This document shows, in pieces, positions 1 to 5,065 of a stretch of 5,065 bases of DNA. The DNA comes from Candidatus Krumholzibacteriia bacterium (GTDB lineage: Bacteria > Krumholzibacteriota > Krumholzibacteria > WVZY01 > JAKEHA01). The stretch is from NCBI GenBank assembly GCA_029863355.1, contig JAOTVO010000208.1, forward strand, positions 1 to 5,065. The letters are read 5' to 3'. Every line of letters begins with the position of its first letter. The stretch's first letter is position 1. The notes below the pieces were generated by a model. The model worked only from the letters and a program-made list of their open reading frames with translations. It searched no databases and was not told the DNA's origin. The position numbers were made by a program, and so were the translations under genes.

Positions 1-161
1 TCTGCGCGCATCCGGATGCGGTGATCACGCTCGTACCCGAGGTGTTTGCCGACGTGGGCTGGCGCAACGAGGCGGTGGCCAGCTTCGAGGTGCGCCGCAG
101 CACGGCGCGCGACGAGAAAGAGGCGCGCCTGCTCGAGCGCCTGGCGCGCGAGCCGCGTTAG
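1..161 (+). CDS. C-terminal fragment of an unrecognised protein (5' end outside the window)
   Basis: The reading frame with codons starting at base 3 is open from the window edge to a TAG at 159-161 and gives 52 residues ending in LAREPR. Third positions are almost all G or C, as in the genes downstream, which supports real coding. The visible part begins CAHPDAVITLVPEVFADVGW and ends in a charged, Arg/Glu-rich, probably helical tail (ARDEKEARLLERLAREPR). No catalytic motif, membrane segment or family signature is recognisable, so no function is assigned. It has the same orientation as the methyltransferase 66 bp downstream and could belong to the same glycan locus, but that rests on position only. 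The coding call is fairly secure; the identity is unknown. Confidence 0.6.
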   Translation, partial: CAHPDAVITLVPEVFADVGWRNEAVASFEVRRSTARDEKEARLLERLAREPR

Positions 162-180
162 CGCCCGGGTGCGGATTCCG

Positions 181-208
181 TTGATGCCCGTGCCGGCGCG
201 CCTATATG
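181..208 (+). promoter_or_regulatory. possible sigma-70-like promoter upstream of the methyltransferase
   Basis: TTGATG (181-186) and TATATG (203-208) are separated by 16 bp, each matching four of six consensus bases (TTGACA / TATAAT). The TATATG stretch is a rare AT-rich patch in a GC-rich background. The site lies in the only gap between the upstream gene and the methyltransferase-flippase pair. Transcription would start near 215, leaving a leader of only about 13 bases before the GTG at 228. The spacer contains the GC palindrome GGCGCGCC (195-202). This is motif matching by eye, and the sigma preferences of the host are unknown. Confidence 0.3.
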
Positions 209-227
209 CTGTGGCGATTGTCGAATC

Positions 228-941
228 GTGAAACGCTACCTCCGGCATTATTCCTGGACGCACCCCGGACGCGTCGCCGTGGCGCGCTCGGCCCGGCGCA
301 TCCGCGCCCACGCCGAGCGCTATCTGGGTGGGCGGCTCTTGGACATCGGCTGCGGGTCGAAGTGGAAGGTGGACCTTGTGGGCGACCTCGTCGAGGAATA
401 CGTGGGCCTCGACCACGAGGGATCGATGCACGACCAGTCCGTCGTGGACTTGTTCGGCACGGCGGATGCCATCCCGCAGCCCAACGCCTCCTACGACAGC
501 GTGCTCTGCACGTCGGTGCTCGAGCACCTGGAAGAGCCCGCGCGGGCGCTGCGCGAATCGCTGCGCGTGCTCAAACCCGGCGGGCACGCGATCTACACGG
601 CGCCGCTCTTCTGGCATCTGCACGAGAAGCCGCGCGACTTCTTCCGCTACACCGAGTATGGCCTCGCGCATTTGTTCACCGGGGCCGGCTACGAGGTCGT
701 CGCCATTGAGGCGCTCTCGGGCTTCTGGATAACGGCCGTGGCCGAGCTCGGCTACTACTCACTCGCGACCTGGCCGCGGGCGATGCGCCCGCTGGTCCGC
801 CTCGCCATCGCGTGGAACAACCTGACCACCCCGCTGCTCGACACCATTGACACGCGGCTCCACCCCGGATCGCGCGACTGGACGTGGCTCTATCTGGTGG
901 TCGCGCGGAGGCCGGCGAGGGAAGGCATCGAGCTCGCATGA
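228..941 (+). CDS. class I SAM-dependent methyltransferase (Methyltransf_11 type)
   Basis: A 237-residue soluble protein predicted to transfer a methyl group from S-adenosylmethionine to a small molecule or glycan. The Rossmann motif I is LLDIGCGS (37-44). An acidic residue at the end of strand 2 (D62 in GLDHEG) would bind the ribose. The later motifs are ASYDSVLCTSVLEHLEEP (87-104) and RVLKPGGHAIYTAP (113-126), all classical for this fold. After the core comes a family-typical segment, HEKPRDFFRYTEYGLAHLF (132-150), then a hydrophobic C-terminal part that may be an acceptor or membrane-contact region. GTG at 228 is chosen because no other start codon lies in frame between the upstream TAG at 159 and this point, and the alternative GTG at 279 would shorten the leader into motif I. 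There is no clear Shine-Dalgarno sequence before it. The stop overlaps the flippase start (ATGA), so the two genes are probably co-transcribed and coupled. The acceptor is not readable from sequence; a sugar, sugar nucleotide or glycan end is inferred from context. Confidence 0.9.
   Translation: MKRYLRHYSWTHPGRVAVARSARRIRAHAERYLGGRLLDIGCGSKWKVDLVGDLVEEYVGLDHEGSMHDQSVVDLFGTADAIPQPNASYDSVLCTSVLEHLEEPARALRESLRVLKPGGHAIYTAPLFWHLHEKPRDFFRYTEYGLAHLFTGAGYEVVAIEALSGFWITAVAELGYYSLATWPRAMRPLVRLAIAWNNLTTPLLDTIDTRLHPGSRDWTWLYLVVARRPAREGIELA
917..925 (+). promoter_or_regulatory. ribosome binding site of the flippase, inside the methyltransferase gene
   Basis: The purine run GAGGGAAGG ends 12 bases before the ATG at 938-940. 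Together with the ATGA overlap of stop and start (938-941), it supports the ATG at 938 over an upstream in-frame GTG at 884 that would add 18 residues read through the end of the methyltransferase gene. Confidence 0.5.
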
Positions 942-2422
942 ATGACGGGGACCGCCAGGAAGGGCGCCCGGAGGAGGCGCCGAACGAGCTGCGCGCCCAG
1001 GCCGCCGCGGGCGCGCGCTGGATGAGCGTGGCCTCCGTGGCGCGCATGGTCACGCAGCTCGCGCACCTCTTCATCCTCGGCCGCATACTCGCCCCCGAGG
1101 ACTTCGGTCTCATGGCGATGGTGACGTTCGTCGTCGTGCTGGGTCAGGCCATGGGCGACGCCGGCGTCAGCAACGCCATCATCCATCACCAGAAGACCAC
1201 GCGCGCCGAGCTGTCGAGTCTCTACTGGCTGGGGGTCATCGTGGGCCTCGCCGTCTTCGCGCTGGCGTGGTTCTGCGCCCCCCTCGTCGTTCGCCTCTAC
1301 CACGAACCCCGGCTGGAGGCGCTGGTGAGGCTGGCCGCCGTGGTCTTTTTGGTGGCGCCGATCGGGCAGCAGTTCCAGATGCTGCTCGAGAAGGAGCTGC
1401 GCTTCCGGCGCGTGGCCCTCGTCGAGGTCGCCGCCGCGCCGGCCGGCCTGGTGGTGGGCATCGCGCTGGCGTTGCGCGGACAGGGCGTCTACTCGCTGGT
1501 GTGGGCGCTGCTGGCGTCGACGGCGGTCAAGGCGGTGCTCCTGGCCGCGACGGGGTGGTGGTCGTGGCGTCCCGCGCTGCATTTCGCGCCGCGCGACACG
1601 CGCCGCTTCCTTCGCTTCGGGACGTTCCAGGTGCTCGAGCGCGTCTTCAACCAGGTGGGTTCGCAGCTCGACAAGCTCATGCTCGGCGTGCTGGTCGGAG
1701 CGGGGCCACTCGGCTACTACGATATCGCGCAGCGTCTGGCGCTGCGGCCCTTCCTGGTGATCAACCCGGCGATCACGCGCGTCGCCTTCCCCGTGTTCTC
1801 CAGAGTCCAGGAGGACGATGCGCAGCTGCGCGCGGGCTACCTGCAGGTGATGCGGCTCATCGGGCTCGCGATCATCCCGCTCTACGTGGCCATGGCGGTC
1901 CTGGCCGAGCCGATCATCCGCGTGGGACCGGGCGAGAAATGGGTGGATTCCATCCCGCTGTTGCAGATCCTCGCCGTGGTCGGCCTGGTCCTGGGACTCG
2001 GCAATCCCATGGGCAGCCTCGTGCTGGCGAAGGGCCGCGCGGGGCTGACCTTCGCGCTCAACGTCCTGCGCATGGCGCTCGACTTCGGCGCCATCCTGCT
2101 GGCCTGGCGCTGGGGGCTTGCCGCCGTGGCGCTGGCCGTGCTCGCCGTGCGCCTGGGTGTGCTCTTTCCGCTGGGCTTCTGGATCCGCTGGTGGCTGGTG
2201 CGGATGCGCCCGGGAGAGTACCTCGGTGCGATCGCGCCGTTTGCGGCGAGTGCGGCCGTGATGGGCGCGGTGATGCTCGTCCTCATGCGCGCCGTCTCGT
2301 GGCCGGGCCACCTGGTCGAGCTCCTCGCGGCGCTCGCCCTCGGCGCGACGGTCTATCTCGGACTCCTCTACTGGCGGCAGCGCCCCCTCATGGCGCGCAT
2401 CTGGCGGCTCGTCAGGTCGTGA
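938..2422 (+). CDS. Wzx/WzxC-like polysaccharide flippase (MOP superfamily, oligosaccharide translocase)
   Basis: A 494-residue polytopic inner-membrane protein predicted to flip lipid-linked oligosaccharide repeat units from the cytoplasmic to the periplasmic face. After a charged N-terminal stretch of about 25 residues there are roughly 12 to 14 hydrophobic segments, including about 38-50, 58-78, 95-118, 128-145, 165-180, 185-205, 302-324, 338-360, 370-388, 393-414, 431-450 and 459-478. Family-like features are ILGRILAPEDFGLMAM (46-61), the following GDAGVSNAII segment (73-82), a KELRFRRVALVEV loop (152-164), QLDKLMLG with GPLGYYDIAQRL (243-267), and GEKWVDSIPLLQILAV (332-347). These match the WzxC/Polysacc_synt branch better than MurJ or MATE drug exporters. 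Length is normal for the family. The start at 938 overlaps the methyltransferase stop by four bases. The gene ends tail-to-tail with the minus-strand asparagine-synthase-like gene, overlapping it by 11 bases. The substrate cannot be predicted from sequence. Confidence 0.93.
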   Translation: MNDGDRQEGRPEEAPNELRAQAAAGARWMSVASVARMVTQLAHLFILGRILAPEDFGLMAMVTFVVVLGQAMGDAGVSNAIIHHQKTTRAELSSLYWLGVIVGLAVFALAWFCAPLVVRLYHEPRLEALVRLAAVVFLVAPIGQQFQMLLEKELRFRRVALVEVAAAPAGLVVGIALALRGQGVYSLVWALLASTAVKAVLLAATGWWSWRPALHFAPRDTRRFLRFGTFQVLERVFNQVGSQLDKLMLGVLVGAGPLGYYDIAQRLALRPFLVINPAITRVAFPVFSRVQEDDAQLRAGYLQVMRLIGLAIIPLYVAMAVLAEPIIRVGPGEKWVDSIPLLQILAVVGLVLGLGNPMGSLVLAKGRAGLTFALNVLRMALDFGAILLAWRWGLAAVALAVLAVRLGVLFPLGFWIRWWLVRMRPGEYLGAIAPFAASAAVMGAVMLVLMRAVSWPGHLVELLAALALGATVYLGLLYWRQRPLMARIWRLVRS

Positions 2423-4103
2423 CCGCCTCCGCGGGGGCGGCGCGCAGCCGGCCGTTCATCACCTGTTGGAGCCAGATCTCGAAGGTGGCGTAGAGGCCGA
2501 CCGGGCGGGCGAGGTGCTCACCGCGCTGATGGCTCTGCCACAGCCCCCGCACGCGCTCCGCGGGCACGAACTCGGGATAGAGCGCATCCTTGTTCAAGAC
2601 GATCGCTGCGAGGGCCGAGCGCGCGGGGTCGCGCCGGAACCACGCGTCGTAGTCGGAGTAGCTGCGGCGGCCGAAGCGGACGCCCAGTCCGCCCAGGGGT
2701 GCGAGCGCGCGCTCGAGCCCGGCGCCGACTCGCTTGACCGCGTAGGCCAGGGGGAGCGGCCACGTGACGGGCACGCCCGTCTCCTGCCAGGGGATGGCGC
2801 GGAAGTAGCGCGGGAAACGCGCGAGCAGCATGTCGGCGTAGATGTGGTCCTTCGCGCGCAGGCGCGGGGGGATGGCATAGGTGAACTCGAGGAGCGCGTT
2901 GTCGAAGAAGGGGAGCCGGTTCTCGAAGTACGACGTCTGCATCTTGATGCCGATGGCGGTCTGGCGCCGTACGCGCGAGCGCAGCACGCCGAAGTCGTCG
3001 TCGTAGCCCTTGCGCAGGTAGGAGCCGCCCATGGTGAGGTCGCCGGCGAATCCGCTCATGTTGATGTCGAACCACTCGCGCCGCTCCTCGTAGCCGCCGA
3101 TCCCGTGCGTGTCGATCAGGTTGAGCTGACCGTCGGACCACCACACGCCCTCGAAGCGCGGGGCGAGCCAGTCGCGCTCGCCGAGCTCCTGTACGTGGTG
3201 CGCCGCGCCCCGCGCGGCGGCCGCGCGCCGGGCGATGGACACGTCGAGCGAGCCGCGCTGGCCGAAGGTGACGGCGTGGAGCGGCGAGATGGAGTCGGGG
3301 ATGGCGGCGAGGATGGCGCGCGAGTCGAGGCCGCCGCTCAGCATCACGCCGACGCGGCCGCTCCGGCAGCGCCTGGCCACCGCGGCCACGAACAGCCGCG
3401 CCCACTCGGCGACGAGCTCGCGGCGATCGCGCGGAACGGGCACGTTGCCGAGGTCGCTCCAGTCCCAGTAGCGGCGGTGGCGGGGCGGTCCGCCGCCGAG
3501 AGGGAACGAGAGCACAGTCCCGTAGGGCACCAGTTCCACACCCGCGAACCAGGTGCGATCGCCGGTGAAGAAGCCGTGGGCGAAATAGTCCTCGACGCTG
3601 ACCGGGTCGATGCGCGCCTCGAAGCCGGGCAGCTCGCGCACGGCCTTGAGCTCGGTGCCCCACCACAGGCGCCCGCCGTGCGCGGCGTGGAAGAGGTGCC
3701 GGAAGCCGCAGCGGTCGGAAACGAGGTGGACCTCTTGCGCGGCTGCGTCGTAGAGCACGGCGGTGAAGAAGCCGTCGACTTCGCGCAGGAACGTGAAGCT
3801 CGGGTCGTCGCGGTAGCGTGCAGCCAGGAGGGCGGCGTCGCTCACGCCCGCGGGGCGCTCGTCGTAGATCTCGCCGTCGATCCACACGCGCACGTCGCCG
3901 GCAACGTGCGGCTGCGCTTCGCTCTGGAAGAGGCGCGTGTCCACTCGCCCCGCGCACACGCGCGCGTCGCAGAAGGGCGGGTCGGCCACGGTGTAGTCCC
4001 GGTGCGTGACGGCGGCGCGCATGCGCTCGAGGGCGGAGAGGCGCTCGGGCGCCGGGAGGTCGGCGCCGGGGGAGAGGGTGGCGAAACCGAAGAGTCCTGG
4101 CAC
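2412..4103 (-). CDS. asparagine-synthase-like protein (class II amidotransferase-like domain plus ATP-pyrophosphatase domain), probably lacking glutaminase activity
   Basis: A 563-residue cytoplasmic protein with asparagine synthetase architecture. The N-terminal Ntn-like domain (about 1-200) keeps the family landmarks WIDGEIYD (74-81), FLREVDGFFTAVLYD (105-119), SDRCGFRHLFH (129-139) and WGTELKAV (148-155). The C-terminal domain (about 225-545) has the PP-loop LSGGLDS (255-261) that binds ATP, then FGQRGSLD (280-287), and the structural motif FENRLPFFDNALLEF (393-407) followed by RFPRYFRAIPWQETG (429-443). GTG at 4103 is chosen because the protein then begins MPGLFGF, aligning with the usual MCGIAG start; no other start codon lies within about 140 bases upstream in frame. 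Residue 2 is Pro, so the Cys2 nucleophile that releases ammonia from glutamine is absent. The second synthetase loop is also altered (SGFAGDLTMGG, 350-360). The family normally activates a carboxylate with ATP and amidates it. Here the substrate may be a sugar acid or amino acid of the surface glycan, which is inferred from the neighbours. It lies opposite to all other genes in the window. Confidence 0.9.
   Translation of the reverse strand: MPGLFGFATLSPGADLPAPERLSALERMRAAVTHRDYTVADPPFCDARVCAGRVDTRLFQSEAQPHVAGDVRVWIDGEIYDERPAGVSDAALLAARYRDDPSFTFLREVDGFFTAVLYDAAAQEVHLVSDRCGFRHLFHAAHGGRLWWGTELKAVRELPGFEARIDPVSVEDYFAHGFFTGDRTWFAGVELVPYGTVLSFPLGGGPPRHRRYWDWSDLGNVPVPRDRRELVAEWARLFVAAVARRCRSGRVGVMLSGGLDSRAILAAIPDSISPLHAVTFGQRGSLDVSIARRAAAARGAAHHVQELGERDWLAPRFEGVWWSDGQLNLIDTHGIGGYEERREWFDINMSGFAGDLTMGGSYLRKGYDDDFGVLRSRVRRQTAIGIKMQTSYFENRLPFFDNALLEFTYAIPPRLRAKDHIYADMLLARFPRYFRAIPWQETGVPVTWPLPLAYAVKRVGAGLERALAPLGGLGVRFGRRSYSDYDAWFRRDPARSALAAIVLNKDALYPEFVPAERVRGLWQSHQRGEHLARPVGLYATFEIWLQQVMNGRLRAAPAEAVTT
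2423..2440. terminator. GC-rich near-palindrome at the convergent gene junction, possible hairpin terminator
   Basis: CCGCCTCC and GGGGGCGG surround a central GC: every position in this 18-base stretch pairs with its mirror except one T opposite G (2428/2435), which can wobble-pair in RNA. A transcript could form a stem of about seven pairs with a tetraloop. It begins one base after the flippase stop and lies in the last codons of the asparagine-synthase-like gene. There is no following T-run on the + strand, so it does not meet the standard definition of an intrinsic terminator. In GC-rich coding DNA such palindromes also arise by chance. Confidence 0.25.
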
Positions 4104-4122
4104 GTGGTGACAGCGCGCCGCG

Positions 4123-4127
4123 CTCCT
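4123..4127 (-). promoter_or_regulatory. Shine-Dalgarno-like AGGAG of the asparagine-synthase-like gene, unusually distant
   Basis: The minus strand reads AGGAG here, 19 bases before the GTG at 4103, whereas 5 to 10 bases is usual. It sits inside the short inverted repeat GCTCC-T-GGAGC (4122-4132). No nearer purine-rich sequence is seen. Either translation starts without a good ribosome binding site, or the match is fortuitous. The GTG start rests on alignment of MPGLFGF with the family N-terminus, not on this site. Confidence 0.25.
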
Positions 4128-4155
4128 GGAGCGTGCGCGGGCGAAAGGGTTGGTG

Positions 4156-4185
4156 TTGATTCCGTCGCGCTGCCGAGGGTATCCT
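4156..4185 (+). promoter_or_regulatory. possible sigma-70-like promoter of the aminotransferase
   Basis: TTGATT (4156-4161) and TATCCT (4180-4185) are separated by 18 bp, each matching four of six consensus bases. The predicted start near 4192 would leave a leader of about 50 bases before the ATG at 4243. Placement is sensible for a divergently transcribed gene, but the match is weak and was made by eye. Confidence 0.35.
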
Positions 4186-4224
4186 ACGTCTTTGACGCGT
4201 GCCAGCGCTAATTTGCGCTCGCGC

Positions 4225-4232
4225 GGGAAGGG
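4225..4232 (+). promoter_or_regulatory. ribosome binding site of the aminotransferase
   Basis: GGGAAGGG lies 10 bases before the ATG at 4243-4245. It supports ATG 4243 over the in-frame TTG codons at 4213 and 4192, which lack a comparable purine run. It is embedded in the near-palindrome GGAAGGGCCCTTTCC (4226-4240). Confidence 0.5.
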
Positions 4233-4242
4233 CCCTTTCCAA

Positions 4243-5065
4243 ATGAGCAACAATCCGGTCCGCAAGAAAGAGAACTTCCTCGTCTTCGGCGCACCCGCCA
4301 TCGAGGAGGCCGAGATAGCGGAGGTCGTGGCCAGCATGCGCAGCGGCTGGCTGGGAACGGGGCCCAAGGTGGCGCGCTTCGAGGAGGACTTCCGGCGCTA
4401 CACCGGTGCGGCGTACGCGGTGGCGGTAAACTCGTGCACGGCGGCGCTGCACCTGAGCATGATCGCCTCGGGCGTGGGTCCGGGCGACGAGGTGATCACT
4501 ACGCCGCTCACCTTCTGCGCTTCGGTCAACGCCATCATCCACGCGGGGGCCACGCCGGTGCTGGCCGACGTCCACCCGGCGACGATGAACATCGACCCCG
4601 CCGCGGTGGAAGCGCGCGTGACCGAGCGCACGCGCGCCATCGTGCCGGTGCACTTCGCGGGGCGCCCGTGCGAGATGGACGCGCTGGGCGATGTCGCCGT
4701 GCGGCACAAACTCAAGATGATCGAAGACTGCGCGCACGCCATCGAGACGGACTACCACGGCAGGCGCGCGGGCCGCTTCGGCGATTTCGGATGCTTCAGC
4801 TTCTACGTGACCAAGAACGTGATCACGGGCGAAGGGGGGATGGTGCTGGCGGAGCGCGAGGCGGACGCGGCGCGCGTCAAGGTGCTCGCCCTGCACGGGA
4901 TGAGCAAGGACGCGTGGAAGCGCTTCAGCGACGAGGGCTTCGTGCACTACCAAGTGACGGAGGCGGGCTTCAAGTACAACATGATGGACATTCAGGCGGC
5001 GATCGGCATCCACCAGCTCGCGCGCGTGGAACGCAACTGGGTCCGCCGCCAGGAGATCTGGCGGC
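4243..5065 (+). CDS. DegT/DnrJ/EryC1/StrS-family PLP-dependent sugar aminotransferase (3' end outside the window)
   Basis: The first 274 residues are visible; family members are usually about 370-400 long, so roughly a quarter is missing beyond the edge. The enzyme should transfer an amino group, usually from glutamate, to a keto-deoxy sugar nucleotide, giving an amino sugar for a surface glycan. Seen in order: SGWLGTGPKVARFEEDF (34-50), the phosphate-binding NSCTAALHL (63-71), GDEVITTPLTFCAS (81-94), HAGATPVLADV (100-110), PVHFAGRP (135-142), EDCAHAIETDYHGRRAG (161-177) with D162 expected to contact the PLP ring nitrogen, and FSFYVTKNVITGEGGM (185-200) with K191 as the Schiff-base lysine. 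LHGMSKDAWKRF (217-228) and GFKYNMMDIQAAIGIHQLAR (242-261) follow. All catalytic residues visible are intact. The segments resemble ArnB/perosamine-synthase-like members, but the exact sugar cannot be set. ATG at 4243 follows a good ribosome binding site. The gene is divergent from the asparagine-synthase-like gene. Confidence 0.95.
   Translation, partial: MSNNPVRKKENFLVFGAPAIEEAEIAEVVASMRSGWLGTGPKVARFEEDFRRYTGAAYAVAVNSCTAALHLSMIASGVGPGDEVITTPLTFCASVNAIIHAGATPVLADVHPATMNIDPAAVEARVTERTRAIVPVHFAGRPCEMDALGDVAVRHKLKMIEDCAHAIETDYHGRRAGRFGDFGCFSFYVTKNVITGEGGMVLAEREADAARVKVLALHGMSKDAWKRFSDEGFVHYQVTEAGFKYNMMDIQAAIGIHQLARVERNWVRRQEIWR

Larger units (their letters stand above)
4104..4242. promoter_or_regulatory. 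divergent intergenic region between the asparagine-synthase-like gene and the aminotransferase
   Basis: These 139 bp hold the 5' regions of two divergent genes and are the longest non-coding stretch in the window. They contain a + strand promoter candidate (4156-4185), a small inverted repeat CGTC-TTT-GACG (4187-4197) at its expected transcription start, an AT-richer patch TAATTTG (4209-4215), and ribosome-binding-like sequences near both ends. On the minus strand a TAGGAT hexamer (4186-4181) could be a -10 element overlapping the + strand one, but no convincing -35 element was found. No riboswitch, attachment site or operator family is recognisable. Confidence 0.6.

Noticed and set aside
174..181. 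GATTCCGT shared between the two candidate promoter regions (174-181 and 4158-4165)
   Set aside because: The distance to the -10-like hexamer differs (21 versus 14 bases) and the flanks do not align, so a chance 8-mer match is the simplest explanation.
195..202. GGCGCGCC palindrome before the methyltransferase
   Set aside because: An 8-base all-GC palindrome is common by chance in such GC-rich DNA. It has no T-run to act as a terminator and no partner copy.
884..937. 18-residue N-terminal extension of the flippase from a GTG at 884
   Set aside because: It lies wholly within the methyltransferase gene. The ATG at 938 has a ribosome binding site and the common ATGA overlap.
890..2311. 473-codon open frame on the minus strand
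   Set aside because: It is antisense to the flippase. It is His/Glu/Arg/Gln-rich with no hydrophobic core or motif, as expected for the complement of membrane-protein codons.
2466..4211. 581-codon open frame on the + strand
   Set aside because: It is fully antisense to the asparagine-synthase-like gene, whose motifs are clear. Its translation is Ala/Glu/Gly/Arg-rich with no recognisable domain, which is typical of antisense frames in GC-rich genes where stop codons are rare.
4104..4367. N-terminal extension of the asparagine-synthase-like protein by 88 residues to a TTG at 4367
   Set aside because: It would overlap the 5' end of the aminotransferase antisense and has no family similarity. 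The family N-terminus aligns with MPGLFGF starting at 4103.
2518..5013. 831-codon open frame on the minus strand
   Set aside because: It runs out of frame through the asparagine-synthase-like gene and then antisense through the aminotransferase. The product is mostly Arg, Ala, Pro and His with low complexity, a shadow of high GC content.

Overview
This 5,065-base window is very GC-rich, and codon third positions are mostly G or C. It therefore looks like chromosome from a high-GC bacterium, but nothing in it fixes the taxon. The gene content is that of an accessory cell-surface glycan locus (O-antigen, capsule or exopolysaccharide): a class I SAM-dependent methyltransferase, a Wzx-type polysaccharide flippase of the MOP superfamily, an asparagine-synthase-like protein and a DegT/DnrJ/EryC1/StrS sugar aminotransferase. 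No tRNA, rRNA, CRISPR array, insertion sequence or phage feature was seen.

Layout. Bases 1-161 are the last 52 codons of an unrecognised gene on the + strand. A 66-bp gap with a possible sigma-70-like promoter leads to the methyltransferase (228-941, GTG start). Its stop overlaps the ATG of the flippase (938-2422) in an ATGA arrangement, so these two genes form a tight, probably translationally coupled pair. The asparagine-synthase-like gene lies on the minus strand (4103 down to 2412). Its stop overlaps the flippase stop tail-to-tail by 11 bases, beside a GC-rich near-palindrome that could act as a hairpin. A 139-bp divergent intergenic region (4104-4242) separates its GTG start from the ATG of the aminotransferase (4243 onward, + strand), which is cut off by the window end after 274 codons.

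How the genes may work together (inference). The aminotransferase would make an amino-deoxy sugar nucleotide from a keto-sugar nucleotide. The methyltransferase and the asparagine-synthase-like protein could modify the sugar or a substituent. The flippase would move the lipid-linked repeat unit across the inner membrane. No glycosyltransferase or polymerase is visible here, so these would have to lie outside the window.

The most unusual item is the asparagine-synthase-like protein. It keeps the ATP-pyrophosphatase SGGLDS motif. However, it has Pro where the Cys2 glutaminase nucleophile is expected, and its second synthetase loop reads SGFAGDLTMGG rather than the classical SGEGSDE-type sequence. 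It is probably not an ordinary glutamine-dependent asparagine synthetase.
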